Assembly (NCBI GenBank): GCA_964510225.1
Contig: CAZEAN010000005.1
Location: forward strand, 34,610 to 98,609
Direction: 5' to 3'
DNA: 64,000 nucleotides
Source of the DNA: CAZEAN01 sp964510225
GTDB taxonomy: Bacteria; Planctomycetota; Planctomycetia; Isosphaerales; Isosphaeraceae
The position numbers were made by a program, and so were the translations under genes. This document shows positions 1 through 8,205 of the stretch, one piece after another; the first letter of the stretch is position 1, and the number at the start of each line of letters is the position of its first letter. Below the pieces are notes generated by a model, which saw only the letters and a list, made by a program, of their open reading frames with translations, had not been told where the DNA came from and searched no databases.

Positions 1-169
1 GGGCTAGTTCCACGAAAGATGCGCCGCGACCTCGCAAAATCATTTTAAGTGCTAATTCAGCCCCGTCATTCTGGCGACGGACGCGATAGACGATTCCCAT
101 CCCACCACGGCCGAGTTCCTCAACAATTTTGTATCCGGGTATCTCAGGCAGCGGCTCGCTTGTACGCAT
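1..169 (-). CDS. Ser/Thr protein kinase, N-terminal part (runs off the window)
   Basis: Only the first 56 codons are present. The ATG is at 169 and the gene continues beyond base 1. The peptide begins MRTSEPLPEIPGYKIVEEL, followed by the glycine-rich ATP loop GRGGMGIVYR and the ALKM segment that carries the catalytic lysine of Hanks-type kinases. No leader domain precedes the kinase fold, unlike the kinase at 36 kb. In this phylum such kinases usually carry a C-terminal sensor or WD40 region, but that part is outside the window. The kinase assignment is secure from the ATP loop and lysine; substrate and output are unknown. Confidence 0.85.
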   Translation of the reverse strand, partial: MRTSEPLPEIPGYKIVEELGRGGMGIVYRVRRQNDGAELALKMILRGRGASFVELA

Positions 170-338
170 CAACCCTCCAGATTCTAGTAGTCTCTACTCT
201 TCAATAAACCCGACCCGGCTTGATCCATTTCGACTTAGTTACCAAGAGTGTGTAAATGAGGTTGCATTCTAGCAAGTAATGAAAGCATCTCGAAGCCCCA
301 TAATGATCCTAGGTTTGTTGATCTGAATTTTTTTACGG

Positions 339-626
339 TTACTGAAAGATCAGGGTCCATGCTTGTGTCTCAAGCCGCTGGATCTGGCGTTCAAACAAGT
401 CTCGTTCCCGAACCGCGCGTCTGTATTGCTGCGCGTCGGTCTGGTTGCCGGCTGTCGTAGTGTAGCCGAGTTTCAAACTCCTGTTCGACCCTTCTAGTCG
501 TTCTTCAGTACGATTGACGAGTGCTTCGGCAATCGTCAGTTTTGTCCGGAGGCCTTCGAGTTGATCCTTCCGGTGGGAGACCCAGTTGGCGAGAACGAGT
601 GCAAGCACAACGATGAGGAGCATCAA
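339..626 (-). CDS. Small membrane-anchored coiled-coil protein, unknown
   Basis: A 95-residue protein with one hydrophobic N-terminal helix (about residues 2-15), then a charged heptad-like region to residue 80 that should form a coiled coil. An in-frame TGA lies nine codons upstream of the TTG at 626, so the start must be that TTG or the ATG at 623. The hydrophobic stretch extends into the codons just upstream, so the true start is uncertain. It shares its strand with the next gene, but 167 bases separate them. I recognise no family. A single-pass anchor with a cytoplasmic or periplasmic coiled coil is the most that can be said. Confidence 0.45.
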   Translation of the reverse strand: MMLLIVVLALVLANWVSHRKDQLEGLRTKLTIAEALVNRTEERLEGSNRSLKLGYTTTAGNQTDAQQYRRAVRERDLFERQIQRLETQAWTLIFQ

Positions 627-793
627 TGTACCGAGCCCGATCGTAGGCGGCCATCAACCATGTCGGGCTCTATCCAACGGATCGAAATAAATAACATGCT
701 TGACTAGAAGATCTTGCGACACGTATGAAAAACTCTAGAAAGTTTACGTGTTCAATAATTGTGACGTAAAAGGTTGTAATAGACTGGCAGAGG

Positions 794-1894
794 TTAGTTA
801 TTTGGTGATTCTGACTTAGAATCCTCGTAACGCTTTAGGACCCGCTGCAATTGCTCGCGACCAACTGAAGAGCCGAACTCGGCTCTAATGGCACGTTGAG
901 CAAATTCGATAAACTGGCGACGACGCGTGGGATCTTCGGCACCGACCCACTCGACGAGACGATCGACGATTTGCACACGATCTTGGTCTGTGGTCTCTTC
1001 ACTCAAGAGCAATCGCATCATCCGTTGCAGCTCTACCGGAGGACCGCCGCGCTCCTGCATCGCTTGGACCGTTTCACCCGTCGGTCCGGGAATCGCTGCT
1101 GTCTGAGGAATCATTGGCGGTGCTGGTCGGTTTGAGAGACGGGCGATTTCCCGTCTTGCTTCGTTGAGGGCGTCGGTCAAAATCTCGACCTGGCGTTCCA
1201 AAAGCTGCAAACGCATCGTAGTTTCGGAGGGCTCGAATGATCTCTCAGTGCGATCGCGTGAACCACGCGCGGGCGTGTCACGCATCGGTTCATCACGAGT
1301 CGTCACCCGATCTTGTGCTGTCCGGTTACTCGGTGCTTCAATCGGTCGACCGAGGACATCACCGATGGCCTGAAAGATGGCGGGGGCGTCGGTCTCGTTG
1401 GGATCGAGGAGGGCGAAGTTTGCCGTTACCTTCTGGTTTTTGGCGACCAGGATTGTCAGGGTTACTTCACGGTTGAGACCATAATTGCCAGGCCCCTCGA
1501 TGCCATCGGTCGAAATCCCGTTGATTGCTCCTGGGGGCATTGAGTCTGAGATCCGTTCCAGCAACCCCTTGGTTTCGTTCGGGTCATTGGTCAGCCAGAT
1601 TAACCGGAGTTGGAGCGATCCGCCCTCCGGACTGGCGGCAAAGTTCCCGAGTTCACGAATTACCCGAAATGCAGGGCGAGTGATCTTGTGTACGAAGACG
1701 AGCGTCGCTGGTTGATCACCGATGGAGTCAAGAACTTCGACCTCTTCACCTGCGTTCGGTCCTGAGTACAGTACCACTTGAAACGGTGCAATCGGCTCAC
1801 CAGGTTGTGGGCCAGAGAAAATTTCGTCCTCTGCCTTGAGAGTACTCAGAAGGGTCAACGAGCTAACCAGGACTGGGAAGATCGATCGCTGCAT
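794..1894 (-). CDS. Secreted thioredoxin-fold protein lacking redox cysteines, with coiled coil
   Basis: A 366-residue protein. Residues 1-21 form a signal peptide ending LKA, before EDEIF. Residues 27-195 read like a thioredoxin/redoxin fold (PFQVVLYSG, then a TLVFVHKITRPAF strand-loop-helix). The place where a CxxC or peroxidatic cysteine would sit holds KITR, so redox chemistry is unlikely. After a low-complexity linker there is a coiled coil at about 228-252, and a charged helical C-terminus at 286-366. The ATG at 1894 has a GGAG ten bases upstream. I infer a periplasmic binding or scaffold protein; the fold call is moderate and the function unknown. Confidence 0.65.
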   Translation of the reverse strand: MQRSIFPVLVSSLTLLSTLKAEDEIFSGPQPGEPIAPFQVVLYSGPNAGEEVEVLDSIGDQPATLVFVHKITRPAFRVIRELGNFAASPEGGSLQLRLIWLTNDPNETKGLLERISDSMPPGAINGISTDGIEGPGNYGLNREVTLTILVAKNQKVTANFALLDPNETDAPAIFQAIGDVLGRPIEAPSNRTAQDRVTTRDEPMRDTPARGSRDRTERSFEPSETTMRLQLLERQVEILTDALNEARREIARLSNRPAPPMIPQTAAIPGPTGETVQAMQERGGPPVELQRMMRLLLSEETTDQDRVQIVDRLVEWVGAEDPTRRRQFIEFAQRAIRAEFGSSVGREQLQRVLKRYEDSKSESPNN

Positions 1895-2032
1895 CGTGGA
1901 ACATCTCCGTCAGAAAGTTCAAGATGAGCCGCTGTGTTGGTTGAGGATCGCTGTTCAGTCTGCTTGCTTAATCATAGCGAGTTCCTACCGACGTATGATC
2001 TATTCTCAGCAAACGAATTGTTGAAATTCCCA

Positions 2033-2296
2033 TCAGTTTCTACGGTGTCGGTGTGCAGATTTCTTGGGGCCACCCCGACTGCGTCGTATCGTATCGACGA
2101 CGAGGATCGTCACACCAGCGACGATCATCACGCCCTGTGCTGTCGCTCGACCGGCCCGTTCTCCTCGGGCCTGCCTCGTGTTCCCTTCGACCGGAAAGAG
2201 TGTGTTACTGATGACTGCGGTCATCAGGCCACTGAAGATGATGATTAAACCCCAGTTGCGCAATGTGAGTTGCCGACGTCCGCTCCGTTTGGCCAT
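2033..2296 (-). CDS. Small two-helix membrane protein, unknown
   Basis: The 87-residue reading starts at ATG 2296 (MAKRSGRRQLTLRNWG). It has a basic N-terminus, a hydrophobic segment around residues 13-31 (GLIIIFSGLMTAVISNTLF), a charged loop with RQARGERAGR, a second hydrophobic segment around 55-70 (GVMIVAGVTILVVD) and a basic tail with RRSRGGPKK. The frame is open for 19 codons upstream, but that extension has no membrane or domain character. No family recognised. The positive-inside pattern suggests both termini are cytoplasmic. Confidence 0.5.
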   Translation of the reverse strand: MAKRSGRRQLTLRNWGLIIIFSGLMTAVISNTLFPVEGNTRQARGERAGRATAQGVMIVAGVTILVVDTIRRSRGGPKKSAHRHRRN

Positions 2297-2511
2297 GGTA
2301 GGTCGACCCCGGAAAGACCATGTAGATTGAGCTTGTCTTGGAGAGGTAACCACCCTCCCGGATTGTGACCAGGGAATGGTGGTTGACCGACGAAGAACCG
2401 ACTTGCGGAGAATACTACCAGGGGGTGAAAGCGTACCGCTACGCTTTAATGATCCATTTGTCTCCGGATTCTTCGTATTACCTCAGGTAGTAATAGGTCT
2501 GAAAACTCGTT

Positions 2512-3660
2512 CTACCAGCGTTTTGTGCGACCCTGGTCGAGTTGCTTAGCGACGAGAGTTGTACGGACACCACTTGCGTCGAAGATCTCGATAGGGGTCC
2601 AGTCACCTGAGGGATAGCTCTGTACGATAAAATTATCGGGCGAATACGTTGCACCAGCTGGATAACCGTTAATGGTTGGGTTTGAGCCGATCAAGGCAAG
2701 CATCGACCCTTGAGCAACACATTGGAGGCTCTGATGCACTGTTATTGGTTGGCCGTAGGGGTTGTAAAAGGTGATCGCACAACTGCCGGACGAGCCATTC
2801 ATCTCGATCAGCCCAGCATACTGAACACCGTTGGCCCACCATGACACTTGTTGAGTACCGAAGAACTCCGGGACCGACGGGTAGTTGGATTCTGTTCCAA
2901 AGTTACCACTTGAAAGCATTCCATCGAATGATGAGTCGGTAAAGCTGTTGTTGGCAATGTCGACTTGGTATGGCGAAGGTTCGTTGTAGCCTTTAGAGAA
3001 CTCATCGTGGGCGGGTACGTTCTCGTCAAGCGGTTCCGAGAAGTTGGCAAGATTCTTGTCGAGTCCCATCAAGGGCGCAAGGCAAAGAATGATCATGGTG
3101 ATTGGGATCATCGTCACCACCCCGGAGAGCATGCTAAAACCGATAATCTTTGGATACGAGAGTTCCCAGAACCGCTTCATCACCCGAAAGTTGTAGAGCA
3201 AGGTGTAAGCTGCTGCAGCGATCAGGGCGACGAATCCGACGACCGGCTGGACCAAGGTTACTGCCGATGCAGCCCCGGTCAGCAGTGCCGAGGTTCCTTG
3301 GAAGTAAGCGCCCATTTGATAGTACTGATGGAGGCTCCGGCTCGATTCCGCAACCCGTTTGAAGATCCAGTAGGCGATGGCGAAGAAAAGGAAGAACGAG
3401 AGGATCTGAACGATTGTCTGGAATATTCCTTCAACCCAGCTTACCTCGTGTCCGATCAGAGGCTCCGAGAGATTGACAACGGAGACGACTGACGTGCCGA
3501 AGGCCCAGAATTTGAACGGGTTCGGCTTTGTGGCATTGCGGTCAACCAGGTCCATCGTTGTAGTTGCGGGGCTCGCAAGGATCTTCAAGAACAGACCTAA
3601 GGCTGTCTTTGCTTCATCCAGATTAAAGAACGCATCAACTACTTGGCGGAACGTCTTCAT
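2512..3660 (-). CDS. Yip1-like membrane protein with soluble C-terminal domain
   Basis: A 382-residue protein. The first 200 residues hold about five membrane helices (near 46-64, 78-98, 117-137, 140-160 and 172-195). The preceding segment TFRQVVDAFFNLDEAKTAL resembles the cytoplasmic lead-in of bacterial Yip1/YIP1-domain proteins. Residues 200-382 are soluble, rich in Gly/Asn/Ser and aromatic residues, and look beta-rich (GTQQVSWWANGVQYAGL). Yip1-domain proteins are integral membrane proteins of poorly known role in bacteria. The C-terminal domain is not one I recognise. The upstream and downstream neighbours do not form an obvious operon with it. Confidence 0.6.
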   Translation of the reverse strand: MKTFRQVVDAFFNLDEAKTALGLFLKILASPATTTMDLVDRNATKPNPFKFWAFGTSVVSVVNLSEPLIGHEVSWVEGIFQTIVQILSFFLFFAIAYWIFKRVAESSRSLHQYYQMGAYFQGTSALLTGAASAVTLVQPVVGFVALIAAAAYTLLYNFRVMKRFWELSYPKIIGFSMLSGVVTMIPITMIILCLAPLMGLDKNLANFSEPLDENVPAHDEFSKGYNEPSPYQVDIANNSFTDSSFDGMLSSGNFGTESNYPSVPEFFGTQQVSWWANGVQYAGLIEMNGSSGSCAITFYNPYGQPITVHQSLQCVAQGSMLALIGSNPTINGYPAGATYSPDNFIVQSYPSGDWTPIEIFDASGVRTTLVAKQLDQGRTKRW

Positions 3661-4032
3661 GTCCGTTCTCCAGGATCACGCGCAGGACGCGTTGTGACAA
3701 ATACTGGGATTTTATCGGCAGCAGACTTGGTCTAATCCGTTTCAAATTTCTGCCTTCACTTCTACATAACGGACGTTGAGTTATCCATCTCATTGCAAAC
3801 AAGAGGGATAGGAGAGCCGAAACTCCCCAGGCGATCCAAGATCACGATGATCTGGGCAGTTTAGTTTGAAGATCGACAACAAACCTTACGATCCTTCGGA
3901 GATCGAAGTGTGGTCGGTGCCGGTCTCGGGAGGCCATTTCCCGGCCGGCATCGTCGGCTAAATCGACTGTCGCCGCCTTTGCAGAACGAAGGCAACCACC
4001 AAACTCACGAGGGCTTCGACAATAATTCCGGT
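3661..4032. other. Intergenic region, no gene seen
   Basis: This stretch lies downstream of the APS reductase and upstream of the Yip1-like gene, both on the minus strand. The only structure I can support is the GC-rich hairpin at 3919-3949. A 24-codon reading on the minus strand just below 4033 ends in VVAFVLQRRRQSI and resembles a C-terminal membrane anchor, but it follows a stop directly and has no start, so I do not call it. Confidence 0.6.
3919..3949 (-). terminator. GC-rich hairpin downstream of cysH
   Basis: GCCGG(tct)CGGGA at 3919-3931 pairs with TCCCG(g)CCGGC at 3939-3949 around a 7-base loop, giving two 5-bp GC-rich stem blocks with a small internal bulge. It lies about 84 bases past the cysH stop on that gene's strand. 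No U-run follows, so an intrinsic terminator is only possible. It may instead stabilise the 3' end of the transcript. Confidence 0.35.
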
Positions 4033-4764
4033 TTATAGCTGGCTACTATCAAGCGAATGGAGTCCACATTCAGTTTTGGCTTGGCCTGCCCAACGACCGG
4101 CGCGTTCATCGGACTCTCCCGCAGCGACCTGCCGAGTACAAGGCCAACAGCCGATCGATGGGTACCCCTGGTCATGCAACGGATTGTACGGGACTTTCTG
4201 GGTAGCAATAAACGCCCAGACATCACGAGCCGTCCAACGCAAGAGTGGGTTAATCTTCGCCAACCCGAACTTGGCGTCCCAGCCAACCGTTCCTGCCTTG
4301 GCCCGATGCTCCGATTGGTCAGCGCGGATCGATGAAATCCAAGCGTCGTAGCCTTCCACCGCTCGCCGTAACGGAGTGATTTTGCGATCGAAACAGCAGC
4401 GATCCGGCTCTCGGGTGTAGACCGGGCCTTGGTTGGCTCGTTCGTATTCGGGAACGCTCAAGAGGGGCTGGACTAGTTCGACGTCGATCCCGTAACGTTC
4501 TGCAATTTGATCGCGGAGTTCTAACGTCTCTTTGAACTGGTAGCCCGTGTCGAGATTAAAAACCCGGACGACCCGATCGCGATCGAGTTCGGCAAGCATG
4601 TGAATGATCGTACAACCTTCAGGACCGAAAGCCGTAGCCATCGTGAGCTTGGGGCCATAGGTGTCGATTGCCCAACGGAGGATCTCCCAAGGACTAGCAT
4701 CGGTTAGATCCCGGTTCACCGCTTCGAGATCCACCACGGGCTGTGCTTCGGTTTCGAGCATCAT
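4033..4764 (-). CDS. cysH: Assimilatory adenylyl-sulfate (APS/PAPS) reductase
   Basis: Reduces activated sulfate (APS, possibly PAPS) to sulfite with thioredoxin in the cytoplasmic sulfate assimilation pathway. From the start used here (243 residues), the PP-loop-type nucleotide site is TMATAFGPEG near residues 42-51. The four cysteines that bind a [4Fe-4S] cluster are Cys123-Cys124 (DRCCFDRK) and Cys206-xx-Cys209 (GCWPCT). The catalytic cysteine is Cys233 in the C-terminal ECGLH motif. The four cluster cysteines favour APS as substrate. The frame is open to a TTG at 4779, but the ATG at 4764 has an AAGGGA six bases upstream and is preferred. No sulfate activation or sulfite reductase genes lie nearby, so it is a detached member of its pathway. 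Confidence 0.95.
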   Translation of the reverse strand: MMLETEAQPVVDLEAVNRDLTDASPWEILRWAIDTYGPKLTMATAFGPEGCTIIHMLAELDRDRVVRVFNLDTGYQFKETLELRDQIAERYGIDVELVQPLLSVPEYERANQGPVYTREPDRCCFDRKITPLRRAVEGYDAWISSIRADQSEHRAKAGTVGWDAKFGLAKINPLLRWTARDVWAFIATQKVPYNPLHDQGYPSIGCWPCTRQVAAGESDERAGRWAGQAKTECGLHSLDSSQL

Positions 4765-5092
4765 GGCTCGTCCCTTCAATCAGAAGGTCTTGATTCCTCG
4801 AATCCTAACAATCTTAGTCATCATGATCGAGATGGTCAACAATCAACGATGGATTCCCTCTCTGCCAGTCTGTTGAAGGGACCTGGGCTGCTTTAAGGGA
4901 GGGTTGCCACATGGATAGACTCAACGAGGAGCCTTATCCTTACAAAATGTGATTGAGTGGGCCAATTCACTTACTTAACCGACCCTATCCTCTACAATTG
5001 CTCAATTAAGATAGAAGTTACTGAAGCCAAAAGCTTTAATGGCAAGGGGTTATGTCGAACTAGATCGTTAAAGAACCAAATTATCCTGTCAA
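4765..5092. other. Intergenic region between cysH and tRNA-Pro
   Basis: This is the upstream region of cysH and the 3' flank of the tRNA. It must contain the cysH promoter. I see no open frame of coding character and no structured leader that I can defend. Confidence 0.5.
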
Positions 5093-5167
5093 TCGGGGCG
5101 AGCCGATTCGAACGGCCGACCTCCAGCACCCCAAGCTGGCGCGCTAACCAGGCTGCGCTACGCCCCG
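5093..5167 (-). tRNA. tRNA-Pro, anticodon GGG
   Basis: A complete 75-nt cloverleaf on the minus strand. The 7-bp acceptor stem CGGGGCG/CGCCCCG is perfect. The anticodon stem CCAGC/GCTGG encloses loop TTGGGGT, giving anticodon GGG (reads CCC, and CCU by wobble). The T arm is GGCCG-TTCGAAT-CGGCT with one G-U pair. The discriminator base is A and no CCA is encoded, so CCA must be added enzymatically. No integrase or duplicated tRNA 3' end is seen beside it. Confidence 0.95.
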
Positions 5168-5308
5168 ATGATCGATTGCTCGATCAAAAGCCTCGAATCC
5201 CATCATCTTCGACTTCTGAGTAAATCGAAAAGTAGCGACCGCAAGGCTAGCTTCGTATTCTAAGGGTCTCGCGAGCACTGTCAATGCAAACGATGACCGA
5301 GGATTCTT

Positions 5309-6244
5309 GTGGCAACCCACTTTGCCGATCGTTTGAACGCCGCCGTTGTGGCAAAACGAAGCGCGGTGGTGGTTGGAATCGACCCCAGACCGGATCGATT
5401 CCCTTCGGCATTCGCGGTCAGCGAGTGTACTGACCGCGCGGCAATCACGGCGCAGATCGATGCATTCGGATCGGAGCTGATTCGGATCGTTGCTCCCAAA
5501 GTCCCAGCCGTCAAGTTTCAATTGGCCTTTTATGAAGCATTCGGTTCTGAAGGACTCCGGGCGCTTTGGAAGAACGTCGACGAGGCCAAACGTGCTGGCC
5601 TGGTGGTGATCCTCGATGGAAAGCGAAACGATATTGGATCCACGGCGGAAGCCTACGCCCAAGGCTATCTCGGCAGGCTCGCTCGGGGTCGATCTGCGGG
5701 ACCGGTCGCCGAGGCCGATGCAATGACGGTGAACCCCTATCTTGGTTCTGACGGTGTCCTGCCTTTTTCTAAGGTAGCGGGAGAGCAGGGGAAGGGTCTC
5801 TTTGTCCTTGTGAGAACGAGCAACCCGTCGAGCGCTGAGTTTCAAGAACTCGTGGCCGAGGGTAAGCCGGTCTATCGACATGTTGCCGACCAGGTCGCTC
5901 GATGGGCCGAGCCACTCCGAGGCGAATCGGGGTACAGCGCGATCGGCGCTGTGATTGGTGCGACCTATCCCGATCAACTGCTGGAACTCCGCCAAGCAAT
6001 CCCGGGGGTTTTCTTCCTTGTTCCAGGCTATGGTGCCCAAGGTGGCCATGCCGAAACGGTGGCCTCGGCATTCGACGAGCAAGGCCTAGGCGCGTTGATC
6101 AATTCTTCGAGAGACCTGATCTTCGCCCACCAACGTCCCGAGATTCAGCGAGAAGTAGGCGACGATTGGCATGCTGCGGTGTCACTTGCCGTCGATCTCA
6201 TGAACGCCGAACTCCGCGACCGGACCGCAATGGGCCAGCTTTGA
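5309..6244 (+). CDS. pyrF: Orotidine 5'-phosphate decarboxylase (type 2)
   Basis: Last step of de novo UMP synthesis: decarboxylation of OMP in the cytoplasm. The 311-residue length and the N-terminal stretch VVVGIDPRPDRFP are typical of the longer type 2 PyrF subfamily. The catalytic D-x-K-x-x-D is LDGKRNDIGST, with Asp103, Lys105 and Asp108. The PGYGAQGG motif near residues 246-253 is the phosphate-binding loop. The start is GTG 5309, with a GAGG eight bases upstream. It stands alone, facing away from the tRNA, and no other pyrimidine gene is in the window. Confidence 0.95.
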   Translation: MATHFADRLNAAVVAKRSAVVVGIDPRPDRFPSAFAVSECTDRAAITAQIDAFGSELIRIVAPKVPAVKFQLAFYEAFGSEGLRALWKNVDEAKRAGLVVILDGKRNDIGSTAEAYAQGYLGRLARGRSAGPVAEADAMTVNPYLGSDGVLPFSKVAGEQGKGLFVLVRTSNPSSAEFQELVAEGKPVYRHVADQVARWAEPLRGESGYSAIGAVIGATYPDQLLELRQAIPGVFFLVPGYGAQGGHAETVASAFDEQGLGALINSSRDLIFAHQRPEIQREVGDDWHAAVSLAVDLMNAELRDRTAMGQL

Positions 6245-6275
6245 TTGATCAGATCCAATCTGAACGGTTGCATTC

Positions 6276-6488
6276 TTAACGTGTGGACTTTGACTTGCTG
6301 TACGCGAGATAAATGCCGAAGCCGATCAAGAAGAGACCGAACCCAGCGAGGCTTCCGATTGATTCATCGCCGGCGAACGTCCGACCACCGTCGGGGTTCC
6401 GCAACGCTCTGAGGAGCGACCAGGCTAGCATTAAGATAAGGACACAGAATATTGTGGTGAATCCGGCGATTTTGTAGAGCCACTCCAT
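6276..6488 (-). CDS. Small two-helix membrane protein, unknown
   Basis: 70 residues from ATG 6488. There are two hydrophobic helices, at about 4-28 (IAGFTTIFCVLILMLAWSLL) and 44-62 (GSLAGFGLFLIGFGIYLAY), separated by the charged loop RNPDGGRTFAGDES. A GTG at 6494 is in frame, but the only Shine-Dalgarno-like GGAG (6498-6501) is nine bases from the ATG and three from the GTG, so the ATG is chosen. That GGAG sits inside the hairpin annotated at 6494-6515. It converges on pyrF with 31 bases between the stops. Family unknown. Confidence 0.55.
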   Translation of the reverse strand: MEWLYKIAGFTTIFCVLILMLAWSLLRALRNPDGGRTFAGDESIGSLAGFGLFLIGFGIYLAYSKSKSTR

Positions 6489-6493
6489 CGACA

Positions 6494-6515
6494 CTGACTC
6501 CGGACTCGGAGTCAG
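6494..6515 (-). promoter_or_regulatory. Perfect hairpin covering the ribosome-binding site of the small membrane gene
   Basis: CTGACTCCG (6494-6502) and CGGAGTCAG (6507-6515) are perfect 9-bp complements around a 4-base loop. On the minus-strand transcript the 3' arm holds the GGAG expected to position ribosomes at ATG 6488. Folding would hide it. This could be a translational switch, a thermosensor-like element, a protein operator, or chance. The pairing is directly visible; the regulatory role is inference. Confidence 0.4.
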
Positions 6516-6767
6516 CTCAGACTTCGCCGCACTGCTGCCGTGATGATCTGCTTGAGTGTTGCTTCACTTGGCACTTGAGACCTTGCCCCTCGGCGTCCCC
6601 CGTCAACTCCGGGTCAACGGTGTGGTGATCGGCGTGCATATCTAAGTGTCAAACCGACCTTACAAATACCTGACAAGTCTGGAGTATCTTTCTCTGGATT
6701 CCGGGACTCTTGCTGTCTCAGGGTTTGGTCGAAGTTGGAGGCACCTAAGTCGTTTGATGTCATAGAG

Positions 6768-7212
6768 ATGAACGATTGGGTCGATGGCGAACTTGAAGCA
6801 GCCCAGTTCCCCGACCAACGATTGAAGAGCCGGTTGAGCAAGCTCCTCACCGATCTCGGCGAACGCATCAGCGCCACTACCCGTTGGCCTGCCAGGACTG
6901 GGCCGCCACCAAGCCCGCTTACCGATTCTTCAGCAATCCGTGCGTCGTCGAAGCGATCATCCTTGCCGGACACTTCGCGGCGACAAAGGCACGTGCCGAG
7001 GCCACCACCGGGACTCTCCTCATCCTGCATAACACGACCGAGTTCAGCTTCACGCGATCCAATCCCGAGGCGACTGGTCAGCTCTGTTCTGCTGAGACGC
7101 TTCACTAGGTAAGGATCCACCGCCAGGTAATCTGGTGATGTGGCGAGGTTTGACCCGACTGATGGACATTCAACTGGGCTTCGAACTCGGTCGCCGAATT
7201 GTGGGTAACTGA
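6768..7212 (+). pseudogene. IS4/Tn5-like transposase remnant, frameshifted and internally deleted
   Basis: From ATG 6768 the frame gives NDWVDGELEAAQFPDQRLKS, then shifts near 6880 into ACQDWAATKPAYRFFSNPCV, followed by HNTTEFSF. This is the N-terminal DNA-binding domain of Tn5-like IS4-family transposases, through the start of the first catalytic region (the DTTEF site reads NTTEF here, so its first acid is lost). From about 7105 a third frame gives DPPPGNLVMWRGLTRLMDIQ and ends GRRIVGN with TGA at 7210-7212, the usual C-terminus of the same family. About 300 catalytic residues between are missing. Clear terminal inverted repeats were not found. The element is dead; it marks a former insertion between two unrelated genes. 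Confidence 0.85.
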
Positions 7213-7370
7213 AAGGTTCGTTAGACGCTCACGTGAATATTATCTAACTGCAAAATCAAAGAAATGTTCATGCAACTGTCGATCCTCTTTCTGCAGAGCA
7301 GTTGACCAACTAAAGCCCATTTTGAGAGTTTGCATAGAAGGTAGTCTACAGTTCGACTCCGTTTGAAGTT

Positions 7371-7916
7371 GTGCGTCCGCCAGCCTTTCTTAACATGGAG
7401 GCACGACCTGATGCCCAGTGGGAAGTCGTCTTGGTTATATCCTCAGCCAACAACACTCTTTGTCACAATCCTAATTGGAGTTGCACTTTGGGCATTGAAC
7501 TCGATGGATGGTTAACTAGGAAAGGCCGATGTAAGGACGTACGGCTAGCCTTTTACTTTCCGGGTGGTCCCAAAGTATCCAAGCGTTCCTACTCCCCCCG
7601 ATTTTATCTGATTGGATTGGTAGCGGATTCTTTCGCTGTTGCGGTAATCTTGAGTTCATCATTCTTCGTCACTCAAGTCATCGGGAATTGCTTAGGAGCA
7701 TCACAGCGAGTCACTCTCGGTTCACTACTGCTCATCATTGCCGTCTTCGCCGTACACTTCGAAATGCAGTACTCCAGTAAGACGGGCCTTTGGGTCATCA
7801 TTATTCTGATGACATTTGGCTTATACGGAATAGTCTGCCCATTTGTTGCGATCGCAATCCTCCACTATCGCTCTAAAAAGCGAGATCAAAACAAGAACCG
7901 ACCAGCCCAATATTGA
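7371..7916 (+). CDS. Membrane protein, unknown; 5' end possibly frameshifted
   Basis: The open frame gives 181 residues from GTG 7371. The second half is convincingly membrane-bound, with helices near residues 80-102, 117-130 and 138-165, then a basic tail (RSKKRDQNKNR). The first 70 residues look unnatural for a protein. In another frame an ATG at 7411 gives MPSGKSSWLYPQPTTL, then a good hydrophobic helix (FVTILIGVALWAL), and stops at 7513. A frameshift near 7510 would join this to the later helices. So either the true gene starts further in, or it is a decayed copy. It follows the dead transposase directly. Confidence 0.4.
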   Translation: MRPPAFLNMEARPDAQWEVVLVISSANNTLCHNPNWSCTLGIELDGWLTRKGRCKDVRLAFYFPGGPKVSKRSYSPRFYLIGLVADSFAVAVILSSSFFVTQVIGNCLGASQRVTLGSLLLIIAVFAVHFEMQYSSKTGLWVIIILMTFGLYGIVCPFVAIAILHYRSKKRDQNKNRPAQY

Positions 7917-7934
7917 TGAATCCAGGTCAGAAGG

Positions 7935-8183
7935 TTAGAGCTGAGGAATTCCGCCGCGTTTGGCGAGTCGAAAGACAGCGAAGGCACCGCTTCCGAGTAG
8001 GATAAACGGCATCACCATCATGAGGATGATGCTTCTGGAGTACCCTTCGGCAACGGAGGCTCCGGCGGTGGAATCTGACTCAATGGCTTCCTTGCAACGA
8101 GGACACCCTGCGGCAGAGTTAGTGACGAGAAGCAGGCTGACGAGGCAAACAACAACCGGCTTCCAACCTTTAAATGCCTTCAT
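7935..8183 (-). CDS. Small CPxC-containing secreted/membrane protein at the end of the oxidase operon
   Basis: 82 residues from ATG 8183 (MKAFKGWKPVVVCLVSLLLV). The N-terminal helix looks like a signal peptide ending near NSAAG. It is followed at once by CPRCKEAIES, a CxxC in the mature N-terminus, and a second helix near residues 51-70 (SIILMMVMPFILLGSGAFAVF). It follows the SCO1-DUF420 gene by 22 bases, in the same direction. The pair of cysteines outside the membrane, next to a copper-delivery gene, suggests a metal-binding or oxidase assembly role, but no function is proven. The open frame extends upstream to 8258, inside the neighbour; that extension is not credible. Confidence 0.7.
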   Translation of the reverse strand: MKAFKGWKPVVVCLVSLLLVTNSAAGCPRCKEAIESDSTAGASVAEGYSRSIILMMVMPFILLGSGAFAVFRLAKRGGIPQL

Positions 8184-8205
8184 TCTGCAGAATCCTGATG
8201 GAGAG

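Noticed and set aside
4005..4286. Minus-strand open frames inside and below cysH
   Set aside because: They overlap the well-supported APS reductase in another frame and have no domain character; the VVAFVLQRRRQSI tail near 3970-4020 has no start codon.
5093..5300. Integration site next to tRNA-Pro
   Set aside because: No integrase gene and no repeated tRNA 3' end were found in the surrounding sequence.
5144..6082. 312-residue minus-strand frame opposite pyrF
   Set aside because: It is antisense to a clear PyrF with catalytic motifs, and its translation is Arg/Ser-rich without a fold signal.
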